NCBI GenBank assembly: GCA_900546605.1 | Contig: URDV01000114.1 | Coordinates: forward strand, 1 to 7,291 | Origin: an uncultured Prevotella sp. | GTDB taxonomy: Bacteria; Bacteroidota; Bacteroidia; Bacteroidales; Bacteroidaceae | Reading direction: 5' to 3' | Length of the DNA: 7,291 nucleotides | Shown: positions 1 to 6,800 of the stretch, in pieces | Layout: every line of letters starts with the position of its first letter | Numbering within the stretch: the first letter of the stretch is position 1 | Notes under the pieces: generated by a model | What the model saw: only the letters and a program-made list of their open reading frames with translations | The model's database searches: none | Told to the model about the DNA's origin: nothing | Made by a program: the position numbers and the translations under genes

Positions 1-29
1 CGCCTTGTATTCAGAAAAAATAGTGTATT

Positions 30-773
30 ATGCTTTTTAATCAAATAAAACGCCTCTGTGGCATATTCATAGTACCTTTTATTATACATTCAGCTCATGC
101 TGCCAACTTTAATAATCAAGCATTGCCTGAAGTTATTAAAACATGGCAGGCAGGGGTCGTAGTGAACGAACGCGATGTGTTGGCTTATGGCTTACAGCGT
201 TGTTTTACTATGAGTACTATTACTGATGCAATATTTGCTCGCATCAATGGTAAGTCCTATAAAAACTATTCTAAGGTACCTCGTAGCGATTTGCGGTATC
301 TCAAGGTGTTGCACTTTAATGCTGACGGACAACCGCAATTGGGCGAACTGATATGCCACTACAGCATTGCACATGATTTGCTCGACATCTTTAAAACACT
401 TTATAAAGCACATTACCGCATAGAGCGCATGGTGTTAATTGATCATTATGGAGCTAATGATGAGCTATCAATGACTGCTAATAACACTTCGTGCTTCAAT
501 TGTCGTTACATCGCGGGTACGCACAAATTGTCAAATCATAGCAGTGGGCGTGCTATAGATATCAATCCGCTTTACAACCCATATGTGTGGCACGATGCAC
601 GTGGCAAACTCCACGTAAGTCCCGCAAAAGGGAAATGTTATGCTAACAGACAACACCGTTTTAAATACAAAATTGATGTAAACGATTTCTGCTATAAAAC
701 GTTCATAAAACATGGATTTAAATGGGGCGGAGGTTGGAAACACCGTAAGGATTATCAACATTTTGAGAAGTAA
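30..773 (+). CDS. Secreted M15-family zinc metallopeptidase (D-Ala-D-Ala carboxypeptidase / endopeptidase-like)
   Basis: Likely cleaves peptide cross-links or stems of peptidoglycan outside the cytoplasm. The 247-residue product starts with a signal peptide: basic residues at 7-8, a hydrophobic core about 9-20, and an AHA cleavage motif at 22-24. The catalytic signature SxHxxGxAxD is complete at 168-177 (zinc ligands H170 and D177). The C-terminal family motif is also present: WGGGW at 232-236, then DYQHFE at 241-246, giving the third ligand H244 and the probable catalytic acid D241. The mature part carries six cysteines (58, 109, 155, 158, 203, 221, including a CFNC pair), which could form disulfides after export. 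The ATG at 30 gives a proper signal peptide; no Shine-Dalgarno is visible and only 29 upstream bases are in view, so the promoter is not seen. The exact bond cut (carboxypeptidase, endopeptidase or lysin-like) cannot be read from sequence. The family call is secure. Confidence 0.9.
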   Translation: MLFNQIKRLCGIFIVPFIIHSAHAANFNNQALPEVIKTWQAGVVVNERDVLAYGLQRCFTMSTITDAIFARINGKSYKNYSKVPRSDLRYLKVLHFNADGQPQLGELICHYSIAHDLLDIFKTLYKAHYRIERMVLIDHYGANDELSMTANNTSCFNCRYIAGTHKLSNHSSGRAIDINPLYNPYVWHDARGKLHVSPAKGKCYANRQHRFKYKIDVNDFCYKTFIKHGFKWGGGWKHRKDYQHFEK

Positions 774-796
774 GTAGGCTGAAAACTTACCTTTTA

Positions 797-840
797 AAAA
801 AAACGATTCCTATTCATCACTGAATAGAAATCGTTTTTTT
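797..840. terminator. Bidirectional intrinsic terminator between convergent genes
   Basis: The arms 797-816 and 821-840 form a 20-pair stem with a single C-A mismatch (809/828) around the 4-base loop TCAC. The left arm begins with a run of A and the right arm ends with seven T, so the RNA from either strand ends in a U-tract after a stem. It lies 23 bases after the stop of the M15 peptidase and 27 bases beyond the stop of the minus-strand nitroreductase, exactly where a shared terminator is expected. Confidence 0.9.
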
Positions 841-867
841 AGTGTAAATAGGAGTTTGAATGCATGC

Positions 868-1404
868 TTACACTTTAATAACACATTGCTTACGCTCTTT
901 GGGTGGACGCGCTTCGCCATCAGCATAACCTAATGCTAAGTGTCCTATGCCCTCATAGTCGCCCTCAACTCCTAAACTCTTTAGCCAATCTTGCCATTCG
1001 GGCTGGTCAAACTCTTCACGGGCACGGTTTATCCAGCACGAAGCCAACCCTACAGCGTGTGCTGCCAACATCATGTTGCCCAACATCAATGTGCCATCAT
1101 ACACATGATTCGGGTTACTACGTTCAGCTAATACAATTAAGTAAACGGGGGCTCCGTAAAAAGGGTCTGCGCTTTCATCCTTACCCATAATGATAGCGTT
1201 GGCTCGACGTATGCGATCTTTTGTGGCAGTATCAGTCACTTCAATCACCAACCAGGGTTGTTGGCTCTTACCCGAGGCTGCATATGTTCCTGCTTCAATC
1301 ACCTTGTCAATTAATGCTTGTGGTACGGGATCACTCTTGTATTTGCGTATGCTGCGGCGTGTTTTAATGGCCTCTAGCACAATGTTTGTTTCGTTTTCAG
1401 TCAT
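868..1404 (-). CDS. Small nitroreductase-family flavoprotein oxidoreductase
   Basis: Predicted FMN-dependent NAD(P)H oxidoreductase of the nitroreductase fold, acting in the cytoplasm as a homodimer. The 178-residue protein is full length for the short subgroup. Visible FMN-binding landmarks are the N-terminal RRSIRKY (16-22), the segment ASGKSQQPW (43-51, with Ser where many members have Asn) and the basic stretch PPKERK near the C-terminus (167-172). The central GTLMLGNMMLAAHAVGL (104-120) is the typical core helix, and the IGHLALGYADG strand (153-163) is also typical. The natural substrate (quinone, nitro compound, flavin or other) cannot be read from sequence. It lies 43 bases downstream of the AraC-type gene on the same strand. 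I see no TAnnTTTG element in that gap, so co-transcription with the regulator is likely. The start has only an A-rich leader, no Shine-Dalgarno. Confidence 0.93.
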   Translation of the reverse strand: MTENETNIVLEAIKTRRSIRKYKSDPVPQALIDKVIEAGTYAASGKSQQPWLVIEVTDTATKDRIRRANAIIMGKDESADPFYGAPVYLIVLAERSNPNHVYDGTLMLGNMMLAAHAVGLASCWINRAREEFDQPEWQDWLKSLGVEGDYEGIGHLALGYADGEARPPKERKQCVIKV

Positions 1405-1447
1405 GTTTATCTTATTTTTGTATTAAGTATTTGTACAATCATGTTCC

Positions 1448-2341
1448 TTAAAGTTCCTCAAGTATTTGTCTCCTATAGTATTTAGGAGCAAGTCCGAGAT
1501 GCTTTTTTACATATTTACCAAAAAACGAAATCGAAGGAAAGTTTAGTTCGCACACAATTTCTTTAATTGTTTTTTCAGGACGCATTAAGTTACGTTTCAC
1601 ATCCTCGAGCACATATTTATTAATAATGGTTGATGCTGTTTCGCCACCTTGTATTTTTGTCACACTGCTTAAATACTTGGGAGTAACGTTCAACTTGTTA
1701 GCATACCACACTACCGATCGTGGTTTAGGATATGATGAAAATATGAGGTTCAAAAAGTCCTTATACAAGTTGTCACCCGATGTAAAATGCATAGGTTGAG
1801 CCTCAAGCGTGTTTTCAAGCGTATCATGAAATTCGTATATAAAAGCTTCAAGCAGTAAGTCGATAATTAGCTTATGATGTTTGACAGGAGTATCAATGTT
1901 CAGTTTTGAACGTATCAATTTATAGTATTGCTTAAATACATCGGCTGCACGTTCATTAATGTGCATAACAGGGTGCTCTGAAATGTACACGCGTGCATTT
2001 ACAAAACCGAGCGGAATGTTACTTATTTCTTTAAAGAACTGTTCGGTCAAATAAAAACCGCAAGTATTGAAATCATCGCTCAAACCTACGCTTTCAAGGT
2101 AGTCACCTGGTGCGCAAACCAGTAGGTCTCCTTCTTCAAAGGATAGCTCACGACAATTGTGCATAAGCCGGCTTTTACCTTTGGTGCAAAGCAAGGTAGC
2201 GCATCCTGTGATTCTTTGTCCACTCTGCTGCTCGTCTGATAGGTGAAGTTCCAAATTACTTATAATGGCAATCCTGTCTTGATTAAAAGTAATTTCTTGC
2301 TTAAGCGTTTTATCCGTGGGTGTGTCTGTCGTTTGATTCAT
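1448..2341 (-). CDS. AraC/XylS-family transcriptional regulator
   Basis: A DNA-binding regulator of 297 residues, the usual length for the family. The C-terminal third holds the double helix-turn-helix: the first about 209-233 (SVVWYANKLNVTPKYLSSV), the second about 258-290 with the conserved pattern of a hydrophobic TIKEIVCELNF helix followed by FFGKYVKKHLGLAPKYYR. The N-terminal part (about 20-110) has alternating strands with the motif FEEGDLLVCAPGD (68-80), consistent with a cupin-like sensing domain; the ligand is unknown. Four cysteines lie in this sensor part (47, 52, 63, 76) and one more at 94, which would suit redox or electrophile sensing, but that is only a guess. It precedes the nitroreductase by 43 bases in the same direction, so that gene is the first candidate target. 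The ATG at 2341 follows a Bacteroidota-type promoter by about 38 bases. Confidence 0.93.
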   Translation of the reverse strand: MNQTTDTPTDKTLKQEITFNQDRIAIISNLELHLSDEQQSGQRITGCATLLCTKGKSRLMHNCRELSFEEGDLLVCAPGDYLESVGLSDDFNTCGFYLTEQFFKEISNIPLGFVNARVYISEHPVMHINERAADVFKQYYKLIRSKLNIDTPVKHHKLIIDLLLEAFIYEFHDTLENTLEAQPMHFTSGDNLYKDFLNLIFSSYPKPRSVVWYANKLNVTPKYLSSVTKIQGGETASTIINKYVLEDVKRNLMRPEKTIKEIVCELNFPSISFFGKYVKKHLGLAPKYYRRQILEEL

Positions 2342-2378
2342 ATGATCTGGTTTTTTCTTTGCGCCATTCAGTCAGCTA

Positions 2379-2413
2379 CAAAAGTACGAATGTTACGCTC
2401 TTTTTAAAGCAAA
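2379..2413 (-). promoter_or_regulatory. Bacteroidota-type promoter of the AraC/nitroreductase unit
   Basis: Reading the minus strand, TACTTTTG (2386 to 2379) matches the TAnnTTTG -7 element used by the primary sigma factor of Bacteroidota. A TTTG at 2413-2410 can serve as the -33 element, although the 23-base gap is slightly longer than usual. Transcription would begin about 30 bases before the AraC start codon. The -7 match is good; the -33 is weaker. Confidence 0.6.
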
Positions 2414-2429
2414 AGCATTTTTATGCTTT
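2412..2429. repeat. Perfect 7-bp inverted repeat at the AraC promoter
   Basis: AAAGCAT (2412-2418) and ATGCTTT (2423-2429) are perfect inverted copies around TTTT. The left arm overlaps the proposed -33 box of the AraC gene, so it could be an operator for autoregulation or another regulator. AT-rich DNA produces such palindromes by chance, so the functional claim is weak. Confidence 0.35.
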
Positions 2430-2584
2430 CAATTCAAACTTGCTCTTAAGTATTCGCACGGCAAATTAAACCAAAAAATATCAATTATTGAAATATGAGA
2501 CACTTTTTAACCATGAAAATTTCATAGGGTACGTATTTAGGGAAAACATCTAAACTCTTCATGCAATAACAAATGTTGTATGTA

Positions 2585-2642
2585 ATACCCATCAACCATA
2601 TGTCCCCTTCCCCCCGATAAAGGGGGAAACGAAGAAGGGTAT
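2585..2642. repeat. C/G-rich nested hairpin
   Basis: An inner stem TTCCCCC (2608-2614) / GGGGGAA (2622-2628) closes a 7-base loop CGATAAA. An outer pair ATACCC (2585-2590) / GGGTAT (2637-2642) is also perfectly complementary. C/G-rich intergenic hairpins of this look are often dispersed repeats in Bacteroidota genomes; that is recalled knowledge, not something the window proves. No T-tract follows, so it is not a standard terminator. Confidence 0.5.
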
Positions 2643-2767
2643 AGTGGATTATGTGATTGAGAATGAAGGAAACTTAGTAAAGTGTAAAGTAAGATCAGTC
2701 AAAGTAAGGGCATATTGTTGGGCCGAGCAATTATTAATCAAAATAGTGTAGAGTAAAATAAGAAAAA

Positions 2768-2783
2768 GACAAATATTTTTGTC
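2768..2783. repeat. Perfect 6-bp inverted repeat GACAAA/TTTGTC
   Basis: GACAAA (2768-2773) and TTTGTC (2778-2783) flank TATT. The repeat contains the TATTTTTG that may be the -7 element of the downstream gene, and its last base is the first base of the next, longer inverted repeat. A repressor site over the promoter is one reading; chance in AT-rich DNA is another. Confidence 0.35.
2774..2781 (+). promoter_or_regulatory. Possible -7 promoter element for the right-hand gene pair
   Basis: TATTTTTG matches the Bacteroidota TAnnTTTG element and lies 53 bases before the ATG at 2835. No TTTG is seen at the expected -33 distance, so the assignment is tentative. A start of transcription here would fall within the 2783-2814 inverted repeat. 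Confidence 0.3.
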
Positions 2784-2814
2784 AAGTCGAACAAATAGCC
2801 AAAGGTTCGACTTG
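2783..2814. repeat. Perfect 10-bp inverted repeat upstream of the 328-residue gene
   Basis: CAAGTCGAAC (2783-2792) and GTTCGACTTG (2805-2814) are exact inverted copies around a 12-base spacer. It ends 20 bases before the ATG at 2835. No T-tract follows on the + strand, so it is not a simple terminator. Its position suits an operator, a leader-RNA hairpin or a recombinase site at the end of an element. The repeat is directly visible; its function is not. Confidence 0.6.
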
Positions 2815-2834
2815 TCCAGTGTGCGTTCCAACAG

Positions 2835-3821
2835 ATGACAACTACAAGTGACGCGACATCAGCGGATAATACATCTTATGCAACACCTCCAACATCACCT
2901 GCAACGCAACAATATGCTAACGGACTGATAGACTATTTAGGGGAACTAAAGAGAGAGAGAGACAGACTTAACAATACTTATAATGCAGATGATGAGGAAG
3001 CTGAAAAAAAACGTATGTATCGCAACAACATTATAGCTTCAATAGGTGATGGAATATCAGCCATTGCTCGTATAGCATCAGCTAATAGATATGCGCCAAC
3101 ACCCGACACTAAGACCGCAACTCCGTTAAGTGACGCATACAACAAGAGATACAACGACTACATTGCACGCAGAGATAAGGCAAGGGCTGCTTATCAGAAC
3201 GCTATGCTCAATCTTAACAACAGAGATTACACAGCACGTAAGGCACTCATGGACTTAGCCCAAAAGGACAAGAACTTACAATCTCTCATTAACAGACGTA
3301 ATGAACAGAACGAGAACGACAGAACTAAGGCTAATGCTTATGTTAAGACGCAAGAAACTCAGCAAGGATTGAATGAAGCTCGCAAGGTGACGGAGGAGGG
3401 TAAGCCAGCCGTGCAAAAGTCGCAAATTGAATTGAACCAAAAACGTGGCAATGCTGCAACTACCACCGCAGCAGCAGCCGTAATAAGAGCCAATAAGGCT
3501 GGTAGCGGAAAAGGTAGTGGTGGCAAAGGCGGTGGCAAAGGTTCATCCCCCAAATACCCTGTGTTTAATAAAGATGGTGATGTGGTAAACCACGTTTACA
3601 CACGTGACGAAGCGGTTTCAGAAACAGAACGCATTGGCGGAACTTATCCAAAAACTGAAACGTCTGGTACTGTTGTAGATGGTACAACGGGCCAAGTGAA
3701 GCGAGTAAAAAACACACGCGTTTATTCAGCAGGGCGACAAGTAAGGCAACAACACAAACCGCAGCCTAAGCCTACTGAACATAAAAAGAAAAAAGTAGTA
3801 AAGGGATTTAACGGACACTGA
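2835..3821 (+). CDS. Unrecognised helical protein, possible phage virion-associated protein
   Basis: I do not recognise a named family. The 328-residue protein has a Thr/Ser-rich N-terminus (1-25), a charged helix (30-60), one short hydrophobic and glycine-containing helix (64-82, IIASIGDGISAIARIA), and a long Lys/Arg/Gln/Asn-rich region that is probably helical or coiled coil (about 104-205). These are followed by an Ala/Thr run (207-217), a Gly/Lys linker (222-239), a small beta-like region (240-300) and a very basic tail (301-324, with four lysines at 317-320). It has no cysteine and no signal peptide. A short membrane-like helix followed by a long helical body is typical of phage DNA-pilot or ejection proteins, an analogy only. 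The stop is 2 bases before the next start, so the two genes are very probably co-translated. The ATG at 2835 has no Shine-Dalgarno; the frame is open back to 2799 but offers no other start codon. Confidence 0.8.
   Translation: MTTTSDATSADNTSYATPPTSPATQQYANGLIDYLGELKRERDRLNNTYNADDEEAEKKRMYRNNIIASIGDGISAIARIASANRYAPTPDTKTATPLSDAYNKRYNDYIARRDKARAAYQNAMLNLNNRDYTARKALMDLAQKDKNLQSLINRRNEQNENDRTKANAYVKTQETQQGLNEARKVTEEGKPAVQKSQIELNQKRGNAATTTAAAAVIRANKAGSGKGSGGKGGGKGSSPKYPVFNKDGDVVNHVYTRDEAVSETERIGGTYPKTETSGTVVDGTTGQVKRVKNTRVYSAGRQVRQQHKPQPKPTEHKKKKVVKGFNGH
3498..3551 (+). repeat. Gly/Lys low-complexity linker within the 328-residue protein
   Basis: Codons 222-239 encode a run built almost only of Gly, Lys and Ser, with short GKG units repeated. 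It separates the helical body from the C-terminal region and is probably a flexible, positively charged linker that could contact nucleic acid or a membrane. Confidence 0.6.
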
Positions 3822-3823
3822 TT

Positions 3824-6800
3824 ATGATTAACGAGATTGAAGATAAAAATAACCGCAGAAACTTATATGAAGCGTTAAAAGGCGACTTTGACCTTGGCAC
3901 AGCCGAGCAGTTTGAAAAGAGTATGCAAAGTGCCGAAGCACGCAAAAACTTGTGGAATGCCATTCATGAGGATTATGATGTTGGCACGTTTGAGCAGTTT
4001 GAAAAGGACATGATGGGCGACAAGGTGAAGCCAGAGCAAGCTAACCATTCACAACCCACAAATGCTCAACCTAATCAACCGCAACCACAACAACCACAAC
4101 AGGCACAATTCCAGCAATCACTCCCCATAACGAGCAAAGTTGGGCAAACGGAGCAAGGCAATAAACAGATAGCGCAAGTGCATAATCAGCAAAGCTCATC
4201 GCAAGCAATGCCACCGCAAGCCACAATGAATGCGCCACAACCACGGCAGCAAGTTATGAGCCTTAATGACCGACAAAAGTTGTGGACGTGGCGCAACATA
4301 AAGCCTACCTTAAGTACTGGCCAAACAGAGCAACAATACAACGCGAGATGGAATAATGAGGTGGAAAATGTAAAGCGAAGAAACGACCCCGATGAAATTG
4401 CTGCATTTAATGCCTTTCAAAAAGAACTTGCACAGCAACAAGCCAAAGTGCAACAACAAGGCCACGCAGTAGTTGAAACAGGCAATCAACCATTTCAGTC
4501 GGAGAGTGGTACAGAGGTGTGGCCCATTTCATTTAGCCGAAAGACAATACCTCACAACCAGGACTATGTGTTTACGTTACGTGCCATGCAGCAAGCAAAA
4601 GGCACGTATGACTTGCAGTACAACATTAAAGACCCCGAAATTCGCAGAGATTATGAAGCTTTGACTGCTCCCACTGATCATACTTATCGCCCAACTGATG
4701 CCATACTTGATGCTTCGCCAAGAGAAAAGAATAAGTACTACCAATGGTATGCAGCCTATCTTTATAGCAATGGAGGCGAAATGCCTGAATGGTTGGATTA
4801 TACTGCCCAATTAAAGTTGCGTTCACTGAATAAAAGCAACCTTGAAAGTGAAGCAAAGCAATGGACCAATCTTGTTGAACGAACACGTAACGCACGCAAG
4901 TTCCGTGGTAGCAATTCCGTTTCAGACTGGCTCAACGAACAATATAACTTTAAGAGTGGCGACCCTCGCATTATAAATGGTGCAAGTTACCCTTACCTTG
5001 TTACTCGTGCTGGCTTAATTCAAACACCTTTGGTGCAAACCACGGGCCGTGCCACTGTGGCCGATAACAGACGAGCCTACAATGAGTCGCTTCAATCAAA
5101 CGAACAGAGTAAAGCGAACCCAGCGCAAGGCGATGTGTACTCAACATCGAGCATCATCAACCCCGAAAGATTTTGGGCCAACACTACAAAGTGGCAAGAT
5201 TTAAGCGAAAGCCAAAAAGCAGCTTACAAAGATGAAGCCGATTATTACAACCAAATGCTTAAAGGACAAGCCAATGTGAGCTATTATAGTGTTGGCAATA
5301 GGCAAAACGAAGAGGTGGAGTTTTTGAAGCATAACCGCAAGCAAATGAATGAGCAATACAACATGCTCACTGATAAAGAACGGACGCAAGCAGTAATGAA
5401 GCAAGCCGAGCGGACGCTTAATGTGCTAAATGGAATAAGCCATGACCTTAATACAAAATTGCGTTTTAGCATAATGGGCAAAGGTGTGGAAGAGGATAAT
5501 GGCATACGTTCTGTTATCCGCCGTTACGAAAAGTTTTTAGAGGTTGCGCCACGTTACCTTGAAAAACGCAATTATAGTGCAGCCTTGCAGTTTTGGAACG
5601 GATTGACAGACTTGAATGGCTTAACATTTGGGTTGCTTGGTGTGGCTGATGCTGTATCATTGAACAAAATAGCCAACAATCCGCCCAAAGACTTGATTGA
5701 AAAGTTTGGTGGCGAAGCAAATGCTAAGAAAGTGATAGCTACTGCCATTCAGTTAGACAATATGGCCGAAGAGTACAGACAAAAGTTAGACTATTATGGA
5801 ACGGGATATTCTTTAGGTGGTTTAACTCAATTCGGTATTCAAGCAGGACTGCCATTGTTTAAAGGCACAGAGGCTGTTGGTAAAATTCTAACAGGCGGTA
5901 TGCGTGGACTTGTTAAAAAGGCCACATTGCGCTATATGCCCAATACAGCAAAGCGATTAGGCGCAAAAGAACTGGTGCAAACCACCCTTGCTGAGGGTAC
6001 ACGTCAAGCCATGCGTGAAGGTGGCATAGGCGGTGCTGCTGGCTATGTGGCTGGCCGTTTAGGAGTGGCCAATGGGGTTTCGACCATAGTAGGCAAGGCT
6101 GCACAAGGTAGTGTTGAAGGTGTAGTGCTTTCAGTGCCACACGCTATTGCTAACGTAACGAACAACCGCACAGGGCAAGCTAATGTGGTGGAGATTAATC
6201 GTGAAGGCATAAAGGTGAACGACCAACCTTTTACCCACATGAACCAGGCCCCCGATGGAAAGGTTGAAGCAGACACTATGTTGCGAGAGTGGTCGCAATG
6301 GGTCGGTATGCGTGTAGGCGAAGTGTTTATGCCATTTTCAAAATATGTTGATGGTAAGGTAGCAAACGTGGCCAAAGGTGCATGGAACAAAAGTGTTGGC
6401 CGATTTATTGACGGATCCTCATTTGCACGCATAACCGAAACTTTTAGCAAAGCTGCCAATGTTGGTAAGGCTGCAACCGAAGTGGGTAAATATGTGAGTG
6501 GCAACCTAAAACGTGCTGGTATGGGTGGCACTCTCACCTTTTATGCACAAACCAACCTTAGCGAAATGCTGAATGCTATGACGGTTGGAGATGTAAGTTG
6601 GGACGATATTAAGTCTGACCAACTTGACAAACTATGGGGCGCATTCGTTAGCAATGCTTATTTGGTGGCTCAAAACAACCTTGTTGGAACTGTTGGCTAC
6701 TACAATCAAAAGAGCAATTTAAATAAAAGCCTTGCACAATATGACGCGCAAGGGAGTGCTGCATGGGGTGAAACGGACTGGAATGGCATAAAAGCCGATG

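Larger units (their letters stand above)
2342..2834. other. Long intergenic region, possible left end of a mobile element
   Basis: Almost 500 bases with no convincing gene on either strand; the + strand is full of stops. It is AT-rich except for one C/G-rich hairpin near 2604-2628. The left part holds the AraC promoter. The centre contains short palindromes such as TCAATTATTGA (2481-2491) and ATGAAAATTTCAT (2513-2525). Near 2677-2708 there is a tandem GTAAAGT pair (2677-2690) and an AAAGTAAG repeated at 2686 and 2701. The right part holds two adjoining inverted repeats before the next gene. No tRNA, integrase or clear att core is visible. The region separates ordinary chromosomal genes from the unusual gene pair to the right. 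Confidence 0.6.

Noticed and set aside
841..874. 7-bp inverted repeat AGTGTAA/TTACACT with a 20-base loop at the nitroreductase stop
   Set aside because: The loop is long and no T-tract follows on either strand in the right place; the adjacent 797-840 hairpin already explains termination.
1385..1420. TATTTTTG at 1413-1420 with TTTG at 1385-1388 as a + strand promoter
   Set aside because: The spacing (24 bases) is too long and it would only drive antisense transcription into the AraC gene; chance match in AT-rich sequence is more likely.
903..1426. Two + strand frames of 95 and 78 codons opposite the nitroreductase
   Set aside because: They are antisense to a clear full-length nitroreductase and show no recognisable protein features.
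2649..2831. Minus-strand 60-codon frame with a hydrophobic central stretch in the gap before the 328-residue gene
   Set aside because: It overlaps the inverted repeats and possible promoter, has no visible promoter or ribosome site of its own, and its composition looks like translated AT-rich DNA.
2804..2834. GGTTCGA, resembling the T-loop of a tRNA, as a possible tRNA fragment or attachment site
   Set aside because: The flanking bases do not form a 5-bp T-stem or an acceptor end in the right register; the motif is explained by the 10-bp inverted repeat.
3359..3553. Minus-strand Pro/Leu/Ala-rich 64-codon frame
   Set aside because: It is the antisense reading of the Gly/Lys and Ala/Thr low-complexity codons of the 328-residue gene.
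6043..6537. Minus-strand 164-codon frame
   Set aside because: It lies entirely antisense to the continuous large + strand frame and has a Pro/Thr/Leu composition typical of a shadow frame.
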